Assembly (NCBI GenBank): GCA_041743975.1
Contig: JBGTLT010000066.1
Span: 40,571 to 104,570, forward strand
Source: JTS-RE37 sp041743975
GTDB lineage: Bacteria > Bacteroidota > Bacteroidia > Flavobacteriales > Flavobacteriaceae
Length of the DNA: 64,000 nucleotides
Reading direction: 5' to 3'
The position numbers were made by a program, and so were the translations under genes. The notes under the pieces are model-generated. The model searched no databases, had not been told where the DNA came from, and worked only from the letters and a program-made list of their open reading frames with translations. How positions within the stretch are numbered: position 1 is the stretch's first letter; each line of letters starts with the position of its first letter. Of the stretch, positions 1-6,098 are shown one piece after another.

Positions 1-199
1 TAACCAGGGTTTGAATCATTTCTCCTGACAAACGTGCATCCCGGCCGATAACAACTTTCACCCTGGATTTATTCGAATAAGACTTCAACCAGCTCCCATA
101 AGCAGCGGCAAATTTTACAGTATCTACAGGGGTAAGGTTCTCACCGGGCCTTCCCCCGATAGTACCCCGGATCCCTGAAATTGATTTTATTAATGTCAT
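1..199 (-). CDS. glmM: Phosphoglucosamine mutase/phosphohexomutase (5' part only)
   Basis: Only the first 66 codons lie in the window; the gene runs off the left edge on the minus strand. The N-terminus carries the family signature SISGIRGTIGG (about residues 6-16) and a VVIGRDARLSG segment near residue 52, both typical of the alpha-D-phosphohexomutase superfamily in Bacteroidota. By family knowledge it interconverts glucosamine-6-P and glucosamine-1-P on the way to UDP-GlcNAc for peptidoglycan and LPS. The catalytic phosphoserine loop (near residue 100) is outside the window, so substrate choice between glucosamine and mannose phosphates cannot be judged. It starts at an ATG (197-199) and is divergent from acpH, with 89 bp between the two start codons. 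Confidence 0.85.
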   Translation of the reverse strand, partial: MTLIKSISGIRGTIGGRPGENLTPVDTVKFAAAYGSWLKSYSNKSRVKVVIGRDARLSGEMIQTLV

Positions 200-288
200 A
201 AGCGAATCTCAAGTTTTTGCAAATATACAGGACTGTAACCAATCCTATGCCTCGAATTAGTACTTTCGAAGCTGTAAGAATCCGGCTA

Positions 289-882
289 ATGAATTACCTG
301 GCACATATTTACCTTTCATTCGGGGACGATGAGATTACCCTGGGTAATTTTATGGCAGACAGCATCCGGGGAAATCATTTCAAGCACTATCCGGAACGGA
401 TCCAACAGGGTATTATGCTGCACCGGGCCATCGATACCTATACAGATGCGCATCCCATCCCAAAGATCAGCAGCAAACGCCTTCATATAAATTACAGCCA
501 CTACAGCAGGGTAATAGTAGATATATTCTATGACCATTTCCTGGCCAAAAACTGGAGCCGGTATTCTGACATTCCGCTGGATGTGTACGTGGCCGGGTTT
601 TATGATCTGTTGCACAGGAATTATTCCCTGATGCCACCCAAAGTAAAGCATTTAATGCCTTATCTTATTTCAGATAACTGGCTTGTAAGCTATGCCGAGC
701 TCGATGGCATAGCCCGCGTTTTGCAAGGGATGAATCGCCGAACAAGCAACGTGTCAGGTATGGATGTGGCCATCAGGGACCTGCAGGAACACTATGGGGA
801 ATTTGAAAAGGAGTTTACTGACTTTTTTGAAGACCTGGTCTCGTTTTCAAAAATTGAATTCCGGAAACTTACCCCGGAATAA
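289..882 (+). CDS. acpH: Acyl carrier protein phosphodiesterase (DUF479)
   Basis: A 197-residue cytoplasmic protein starting MNYLAHIYLS, the characteristic opening of AcpH-family proteins. H6 and D24 (in the NFMAD segment), plus H45, D49, D53 and H55 in the LHRAIDTYTDAH stretch, are the kind of metal-binding His/Asp residues expected of this HD-like family. Family members remove the 4'-phosphopantetheine arm from holo-ACP. The reading frame stays open upstream to a TTG at 217, but the ATG at 289 places the conserved MNYLAH at the N-terminus and is preferred. The stop codon is followed after 8 nt by copy 1 of a double-hairpin repeat that may act as a terminator. Confidence 0.88.
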   Translation: MNYLAHIYLSFGDDEITLGNFMADSIRGNHFKHYPERIQQGIMLHRAIDTYTDAHPIPKISSKRLHINYSHYSRVIVDIFYDHFLAKNWSRYSDIPLDVYVAGFYDLLHRNYSLMPPKVKHLMPYLISDNWLVSYAELDGIARVLQGMNRRTSNVSGMDVAIRDLQEHYGEFEKEFTDFFEDLVSFSKIEFRKLTPE

Positions 883-890
883 AGAATTTC

Positions 891-968
891 TCCTCACCTA
901 TAGGCGGTTTCGACCTATCCAGAGGAGATTTGCCCCAGGGCTTTTGCCCTGGGGATTTCTTTTGATTA
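891..968 (+). repeat. Dispersed double-hairpin intergenic repeat, copy 1
   Basis: The segment contains GGTTTCGACCTATCCAGAGG followed by a second perfect stem (CCCCAGGGC/GCCCTGGGG with a 4-nt loop, about 932-953) and ends in TTTCTTTTGATTA. The same architecture and end sequence recur at 33291-33363 and, inverted, at 47983-48055. It begins 8 nt after the acpH stop and reads in the same direction as acpH. The first stem is imperfect here, while the GC-rich second stem is perfect. A role as a 3' stem-loop or terminator is inferred from position. The rest of the 883-1150 gap shows no gene. Confidence 0.7.
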
Positions 969-1150
969 TGCGATTATGTTGAAAACTTTTAGAATTCACC
1001 GCTTGCGGCAATTGGTGATATTGGTAAATCAGACCCACTCCACTGTTCAATACAATCCAGATCAGGGTTTTGTTCTATTAACAACCTGCCTGGAATGGAC
1101 TCTAGCTGGATTTATCAGGATTACTTACCTTTTCCAAAAAATACAAACGA

Positions 1151-2836
1151 ATGTTCAAATCGTGCTTTTTTGTCCTTATTTTCCTTTTCCTGATACATTG
1201 CAAACCGAAACCAGCGCTGCCGACAGGGGTCGTAACGGATAAGGCCATGGTGGTTTCGGCCCGGGAGGAATCATCCAGGATAGGTGCGGATATCCTGAAA
1301 AAGGGGGGCAACGCCTTTGATGCCATGGTTGCCACTGAACTTGCCCTTGCCGTTGCATACCCTTTTGCCGGTAATCTGGGCGGGGGTGGTTTTATGGTCT
1401 ATAGAAAACATACTGGCGATGTAGGCGCCCTGGATTACAGGGAGAAAGCACCCCTTGCTGCCCATAGGGATATGTACCTGGATTCCACTGGGAATGTAGT
1501 CCCTGGCAAAAGTTTGGAGGGAGCCACGGCCGTGGGGGTACCCGGGACCATCGCTGGCGTATTTGAGGTCCACCGGAAATTTGGTTCCCTTCCGATTGCA
1601 GAGATTATGGCACCTGTTATTGCCCTCGCTGAAAGGGGGGTTATCGTAACCCCGAAACAGGTGGCGCGGCTGGAGCAATACCGGGATGCCATCATAAAAG
1701 TTAATGGGGACAGTACCATATTTTCATCGGGTTGCAGGGCAGGTGATACAATTAAATACACTGCACTGGCCCATACGCTCCGGCGTATATCCAAAAATGG
1801 CAGGGATGAATTCTACAAAGGGGATACAGCCAGGAAACTGGCTGTTTTCGTCCGGGAAAATGGGGGGTATCTTACCGAAGAAGACCTGCTTCGCTATGAA
1901 GCGGTGTGGCGTCAACCGATTGTATTCAGCTACAAGGACCTCCGGATCATCTCCATGTCCCCACCCAGCAGTGGCGGTGTCACCATTAACCAGATATTTA
2001 AAATGATCGAGTCGTTTGACCTGACCGGTTATGGCCATAATTCACTCAAAAGCATTCAGGTATTTACAGAAGCAGCCCGGCGTGCATATGCCGACAGGAA
2101 TTATTTTCTGGGGGATCCTGACTTTGTGGATATTCCATTGGATGTGATCCTCAGCAAATCCTATATAATGGAACGGATGGAGGACTTTTCTTTTGAACAT
2201 GCCACGCCCTCAGCTGAAGTTGAACACGGGAATGTAAACGTCGTGGAAAGCATGGAAACCACCCATTATTCCATCATCGATGCCGAAGGCAACGCTGTTT
2301 CCGCCACCACTACCCTGAATGGTGCCTATGGCTCAAAATTGTATTCGGATGAACTGGGATTTTTCCTCAATAATGAAATGGATGATTTCAGTACCAAACC
2401 CGGCATACCCAATATGTTTGGACTGATCGGTGCAGCGGCAAACAGCATTGCGGCGGAGAAACGGATGCTCAGTTCCATGACCCCTACCCTGGTGGAACGG
2501 GATGGTAATCTTTGGATGGTGATAGGGACTCCGGGAGGATCTACCATTATAACCGCGGTTGCCCAGACGATACTGAACGCATATGAATTTAACCTGAGTA
2601 TGCAGGAATCCGTGGGTGCGCCCCGATTTCACCACCAGGGGATACCCGATGTGCTGGTTTTTGAAACCGAAGGTTTTTCAGATCGGTTAAAAAAGCAATT
2701 AAAGTCCAAAGGTTATCAGATCAATGAAGTGAGGACTCCCATTATTGGCAAGGTAGATGCCATAAAGGTATTACCCGATGGCAGGCTTGAAGGAGGTGCG
2801 GACAGGCGGGGCGATGATACGGCAGTTGGCTTTTAG
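1151..2836 (+). CDS. ggt: Gamma-glutamyltranspeptidase, lipoprotein
   Basis: A 561-residue precursor. The N-terminus (about residues 1-17) is a hydrophobic signal ending in a lipobox-like LIHC, so it is probably lipid-anchored outside the cytoplasm. The autoprocessing site is METTHYSIID: cleavage before T370 would expose the Thr nucleophile that starts the small subunit. The SMTPTLV and GTPGGSTI segments further on match the oxyanion and gamma-glutamyl-binding loops of the family. Length fits full-length GGT. It should hydrolyse or transfer the gamma-glutamyl group of glutathione and related peptides, feeding Glu and Cys-Gly recovery. It stands alone and converges on the ferritin gene. A near-consensus -7 element TACCTTTT lies at 1126-1133. 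Confidence 0.93.
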   Translation: MFKSCFFVLIFLFLIHCKPKPALPTGVVTDKAMVVSAREESSRIGADILKKGGNAFDAMVATELALAVAYPFAGNLGGGGFMVYRKHTGDVGALDYREKAPLAAHRDMYLDSTGNVVPGKSLEGATAVGVPGTIAGVFEVHRKFGSLPIAEIMAPVIALAERGVIVTPKQVARLEQYRDAIIKVNGDSTIFSSGCRAGDTIKYTALAHTLRRISKNGRDEFYKGDTARKLAVFVRENGGYLTEEDLLRYEAVWRQPIVFSYKDLRIISMSPPSSGGVTINQIFKMIESFDLTGYGHNSLKSIQVFTEAARRAYADRNYFLGDPDFVDIPLDVILSKSYIMERMEDFSFEHATPSAEVEHGNVNVVESMETTHYSIIDAEGNAVSATTTLNGAYGSKLYSDELGFFLNNEMDDFSTKPGIPNMFGLIGAAANSIAAEKRMLSSMTPTLVERDGNLWMVIGTPGGSTIITAVAQTILNAYEFNLSMQESVGAPRFHHQGIPDVLVFETEGFSDRLKKQLKSKGYQINEVRTPIIGKVDAIKVLPDGRLEGGADRRGDDTAVGF

Positions 2837-2843
2837 GGGATGC

Positions 2844-2857
2844 CCTGTTTTAACAGG
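2844..2857. other. Small inverted repeat between convergent ggt and ferritin
   Basis: CCTGTTTTAACAGG is a perfect palindrome (6-bp arms, 2-nt centre) 8 nt after the ggt stop codon and ahead of the convergent ferritin gene. It has no clear U-run, so a terminator role is only possible. Confidence 0.25.
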
Positions 2858-2953
2858 TACCGGAAACTGGCAGTTTACTTTTTTGAAGGGGCACGGAAAG
2901 GCATAAGGTTTTTTGATAAGCTCCTGTATATCCCTTAATATTGTTATTTCCAG

Positions 2954-3505
2954 CTACGGGTTTTCATTGGTAGCATCCCGCGGAAGTTTAGCTTCATCTT
3001 CCATTTTGCCGATCGACTTATCCAGGTATAACAGGGATTCCCTTGTTGCCCTTACCCCCCCGGCTATCTTCAATTTATCCAGCAGTCCAAGAACCAATGT
3101 CTCTTCCTCTATCTGTTCTTTCACAAACCATTGGGCAAAATTATAGGTGGCCCAATCTTTTTCCTCCATTGTCAAATTCACGATTTCGTAGATCGCCGTA
3201 GTGTTATCCACCTCATGCTTAAAAACCTTTTCAAAGCATTCCTGTATGTTTTTGGGGTCGTTTGGAGGAGCCGCTATGGCGGTTATTTTAGCCCTCCCCC
3301 CCCGGTCCATAATATAACGCATTACCTTCACCATATGGCTGCGTTCCTCCCCGGAATGTCGGAATAGAAAGTCGGCTATGCCGGCAAAACCCTCGCTGTC
3401 TGCCCAGGTACCATAGGATAAATAGATCTGGGCAGCCTCTGCCTCCATCTGAAGTTGTTTGTTTAAAATGTCCTCGGTTCTTGATGATAATCTGTTTGTT
3501 TTCAT
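2954..3505 (-). CDS. Ferritin (bacterial FtnA-type, non-heme)
   Basis: A 183-residue four-helix ferritin-like protein. Ferroxidase ligands can be placed by the family pattern: E21 in QMEAEAA, the pair E54/H57 in GEERSH, a Glu in FKHE, and the Q/E pair in QWFVKEQIEEE. It should oxidise Fe(II) and store iron as a mineral inside a 24-mer in the cytoplasm. The frame is open upstream to 3595, but the ATG at 3505 (MKTNRLSS) gives the expected N-terminal length and is chosen. The last 20 or so residues are charged and extend past the last core helix. It is convergent with ggt and divergent from the GNAT gene across a 238-bp region where I see no consensus promoter. Confidence 0.92.
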   Translation of the reverse strand: MKTNRLSSRTEDILNKQLQMEAEAAQIYLSYGTWADSEGFAGIADFLFRHSGEERSHMVKVMRYIMDRGGRAKITAIAAPPNDPKNIQECFEKVFKHEVDNTTAIYEIVNLTMEEKDWATYNFAQWFVKEQIEEETLVLGLLDKLKIAGGVRATRESLLYLDKSIGKMEDEAKLPRDATNENP

Positions 3506-3743
3506 TTGATTGCGCGCTTGTCTTTTCAGGTTGTATATTTGTTTGAAGGCCACTACACGGTTACAGATGAACAGGTTTATGGAAAGGGTATACAAACTTT
3601 ATCCTATCTACCTGTTTCTGCCTGGTTTTTCAGGGGTCGGAACCCCGGAGATAACTGCTTATGCACGGCTTGGGGGAGAAGCCTCATCTATTCCATAAAT
3701 GTAGCGAATGTAATGGACTTTTACTGAAAATATATTGACTGAC

Positions 3744-4172
3744 ATGATTATTGACACACTTCGCCCGGAGGATCTTACTGCGCCATTGCAGGAACAGGTC
3801 AGTGCTTTGTATACACAACTCAACCCAACTATTTCCCAGGTAAGATTGTCTGAAATTATTGCCAGGGGCAGTACTACCCGGATGGTTGTTTGCAGGGATG
3901 CAGGTACCCTGCTGGGGCTTGCCCTGCTTGCACAGTACATCGTAATTTCCGGCCGCAAGGGAATGATAGAGGACGTGGTTGTAGACACGGCGAACAGGGG
4001 TCGGGGAATCGGGCGTGAATTGTTGAACAAATTGTTGGAGGAAGCCAAAAAGGACGGGTTGAATGAGGTCCTGTTATTTACGGGGCATCACAGAATTGCC
4101 GCGATCAACCTCTACAGGAGCATGGGCTTCCAATTAAAAGAAAGCGGGTTATATACCTTAAAGTTGAGCTGA
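3744..4172 (+). CDS. GNAT-family N-acetyltransferase
   Basis: A 142-residue single-domain GNAT protein. The acetyl-CoA pyrophosphate-binding motif is R85-G-R-G-I-G90, preceded by a beta strand with the sequence IEDVVVD and followed by an LLNKLLEEAKK helix. The C-terminal part has the usual N-L-Y-R-S-M-G-F signature. The acceptor substrate cannot be told from sequence; the whole-chain similarity is to small aminoalkylphosphonic- or amino-acid-acetylating GNATs. I chose the ATG at 3744 over a TTG nine nt upstream because the strand beginning MIIDTLRPED is the natural first beta strand. The gene ends 11 bp from the convergent repressor gene. Confidence 0.85.
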   Translation: MIIDTLRPEDLTAPLQEQVSALYTQLNPTISQVRLSEIIARGSTTRMVVCRDAGTLLGLALLAQYIVISGRKGMIEDVVVDTANRGRGIGRELLNKLLEEAKKDGLNEVLLFTGHHRIAAINLYRSMGFQLKESGLYTLKLS

Positions 4173-4183
4173 CCGGTTACTGC

Positions 4184-4951
4184 TTATTGTTTGAGGGAAC
4201 CCCTGCTGATCTGGCTTTTCAGCTCATCCATGGATTCCTGCAATTGCCGCAGCAGTCCTTTTTCCGTCGTCGCGTCCACCCCGAAGGTAATTTTGCTGTT
4301 CACCTGCCAGATTTCCTGTATCTGATAGGGCATGACTTCATAGGGCGGGTAGGATTCGTTCAGGGAGATCAGTGATATGCTGTTTGAGTTGAACCGTTTC
4401 TCGATTTTTTTCACCAGGACCGCATCCTCCAGTACAACCACATAGATTTTATTGGGGTTCACATCATCTATGTGTTCCACCGCTTTGGCCAGGACCCATT
4501 CCCCGGGCCTTAAGTTTGGAAGCATACTGTCGCCATCTACCTGAAAACCCCGGTAGGTGGCATTTCTGAACTCAGGTAACGGGAGGTCGAAGGCCGGGAG
4601 TTGCCGGTACCAGCTGGTATCCTGTATATGCTGCGGATACCCGGCTGCCGCTTTAACATTGACAAGGACCATATTATCCCTGTCCCCGGAATCCACAGTG
4701 ACCACCTTGGGGATTACACTGGTATTGGAGGTTTCCAGATATTGTTGATTGCTCTCCCCGAATAGCCATAAGGGATTGATCTTAAACTGTTTCAGCAGTT
4801 CAGATACCACCTTGCCTGAAAGTTTGGTCCTCCCTCTTTCGATATCCGCTGTAGTACTGGAAATTCCCAGCAGTTTAGCGAATTCTGCCTGGGTATAGCC
4901 AAGTTCGCGCCGGATATCTGTAAAACGTTTAACGGTCATTTCGTTCTCCAT
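4184..4951 (-). CDS. XRE-type helix-turn-helix repressor with S24 (LexA-like) peptidase domain
   Basis: 255 residues. An XRE/lambda-type HTH domain spans about residues 6-60 (QAEFAKLLGISSTTADIERG). After a linker comes an S24 self-cleaving domain: a putative Ala-Gly cleavage site at A103-G104 (KAAAGY), nucleophile S142 in VDGDSMLP, and general-base K181 in VLVKK. By family knowledge such proteins repress until RecA-stimulated self-cleavage. The gene faces a DNA-metabolism operon, and its own promoter overlaps a TGGA/TCCA palindrome array, so autorepression plus control of the divergent operon is likely. The ATG at 4951 is used; an alternative ATG lies 12 nt downstream. The C-terminal 35 residues (LLRQLQESMDELKSQ) look coiled-coil. 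Confidence 0.9.
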   Translation of the reverse strand: MENEMTVKRFTDIRRELGYTQAEFAKLLGISSTTADIERGRTKLSGKVVSELLKQFKINPLWLFGESNQQYLETSNTSVIPKVVTVDSGDRDNMVLVNVKAAAGYPQHIQDTSWYRQLPAFDLPLPEFRNATYRGFQVDGDSMLPNLRPGEWVLAKAVEHIDDVNPNKIYVVVLEDAVLVKKIEKRFNSNSISLISLNESYPPYEVMPYQIQEIWQVNSKITFGVDATTEKGLLRQLQESMDELKSQISRGSLKQ

Positions 4952-4970
4952 ACCTTGTATTGAATTTCCG

Positions 4971-5049
4971 TAAATATACAAAATATGGAATATATCCAAA
5001 ATTAAATTGGGATTATTTCCATAATATGGAATTATTCCATATATTTGGA
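4971..5049. promoter_or_regulatory. Divergent promoters with an array of TGGA/TCCA operator palindromes
   Basis: Minus strand, for the repressor gene: a -33 TTG (4997-4999), an 18-nt spacer and TATATTTA (4971-4978), close to the Bacteroidota consensus. The spacer holds TGGA-ATATA-TCCA (4986-4998). Plus strand, for the ORF at 5065: a perfect -7 TATATTTG at 5040-5047. Perfect palindromes TTCCAT-AAT-ATGGAA (5017-5031) and ATGGAAT-T-ATTCCAT (5026-5040), plus TCCA-TATATT-TGGA (5036-5049), overlap this promoter. The arrangement is what a dimeric repressor needs to shut both directions. That the neighbouring S24 repressor binds here is inference. Confidence 0.7.
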
Positions 5050-5064
5050 TAAATTACAAAAAGG

Positions 5065-5265
5065 ATGCCACAAGATCAGTTACACCAAAAACTATTTGAA
5101 TTTGCGCTTGCCGGGACTTCTGATTCGTTTGAACCGGGAGTTCACGTTCAGAAGAGCACTTTCCTTACACAGGGTCCGTTAGGGCGTATTCGGAAAAAAG
5201 CCATGCAAAAAACTGCTGATGTTCAACTCAATTTATTCACCGCGTCATGGAAGCAACCATTTTAA
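5065..5265 (+). CDS. 66-residue protein with C-terminal beta-clamp-type QLNLF motif
   Basis: I do not recognise this protein. It starts at an ATG 18 nt after the -7 element of the repressor-controlled promoter and overlaps the next gene by 19 nt, so the two are probably translated together. No signal peptide or membrane segment is visible. Residues 41-45 are basic (RIRKK), and residues 54-58 read QLNLF, a near-perfect match to the bacterial sliding-clamp-binding pentapeptide QL(S/D)LF, followed by a short tail. At this position many genomes carry a radical SAM protein (TIGR03916) that also ends in QLxLF. This ORF may be a small clamp-binding protein, or the remnant of that gene after internal deletion. 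Coding status is likely but not certain. Confidence 0.5.
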   Translation: MPQDQLHQKLFEFALAGTSDSFEPGVHVQKSTFLTQGPLGRIRKKAMQKTADVQLNLFTASWKQPF

Positions 5266-6017
5266 TCTACGATGCCAGCTTCAACGGTTTCCTTTCGGCT
5301 GTTTTTATGGCTTATGAGGAGAAGCTCAATGTATCCGGTTTCCACCGCCACAACGAAGGGCAGAATCTGTTATTCACGGAAACCAGAAGGGTTTTCACCC
5401 AACTGGATAAGTCCAAAAGAGTTTGGAATGGTATTCAGAATAAGAGTTTCAGTGCCATAAAAGATATTTATTTTGCGTTCCTCAGTGAACACAAGGGAAT
5501 AGAATCCCTCCTTTACCGCTATATCGTCAGGCTCTTTTCGGATAGCCCGGAAGGCGACCCAGATTCGACTGAGGAAATGGCAGGCAGGATCCGGCAATTG
5601 GCCCGTATGGTTGGAAGGGAAAAGAATTTGTCAGAAGGGGATATCCGGTTCCGGAAAACCAGGGATGGGGTATATTTCACAGCTATTCAGCCAGAATACA
5701 ATATACTGCCCCTGGTTTCCAAACATTTCCGGTCTGTCTACCCCGATCAGGAATGGTTGATATATGATTCAAAACGGCATTTAGGTCTATATTACAATAC
5801 CTCCTTCGTCGAGATCATTGCAATGGAATTCAAAGAACATTGTATCAGTGATCTGATGAGAAGGTATACCGTTGCAGGGCAGGATAAATCGCAGGATAGC
5901 CTGTGGACCAATTTCCTCGAATCCACCTCTATAAAAGCCGGTTTTATTTCCAAGGTCCATACTACCGGGCATCCACAGGAACACTGGGCATACAAGCATG
6001 GAAAAGAGGCCGTTTAA
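5247..6017 (+). CDS. TIGR03915/DUF4130 family putative DNA-metabolism protein
   Basis: 256 residues. The N-terminus IYDASFNGFLSAVF matches the conserved start of the TIGR03915 family, and the central and C-terminal part (RFRKTRDGVYFTAIQPEYNILPLVSKHF, then EWLIYDSKRHLGLYY) fits the DUF4130 domain. By family knowledge this protein is nearly always the partner of a radical SAM protein (TIGR03916) in a putative DNA modification or repair pair whose chemistry is unknown. Here that partner is missing next door: only the 66-residue QLNLF ORF precedes it. Expression is presumably under the divergent S24 repressor, giving damage-type induction. Start ATG is at 5247, inside the 3' end of the upstream ORF. 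Confidence 0.85.
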   Translation: MEATILIYDASFNGFLSAVFMAYEEKLNVSGFHRHNEGQNLLFTETRRVFTQLDKSKRVWNGIQNKSFSAIKDIYFAFLSEHKGIESLLYRYIVRLFSDSPEGDPDSTEEMAGRIRQLARMVGREKNLSEGDIRFRKTRDGVYFTAIQPEYNILPLVSKHFRSVYPDQEWLIYDSKRHLGLYYNTSFVEIIAMEFKEHCISDLMRRYTVAGQDKSQDSLWTNFLESTSIKAGFISKVHTTGHPQEHWAYKHGKEAV

Positions 6018-6073
6018 CCGCCTTTTTAAAAAGGATTGAATATTCCCTGCTTCCGTATTAATGGCCAAAAGTG

Positions 6074-6081
6074 TACCTTTG
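6074..6081 (+). promoter_or_regulatory. -7 promoter element of uvrA
   Basis: TACCTTTG matches TAnnTTTG exactly, 17 nt before the uvrA ATG at 6099. Because it lies downstream of the earlier in-frame ATG at 6036, it argues for the later start. No -33 TTG stands at normal spacing. Confidence 0.45.
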
Positions 6082-6098
6082 CAACTTTGCCTTGTTAT

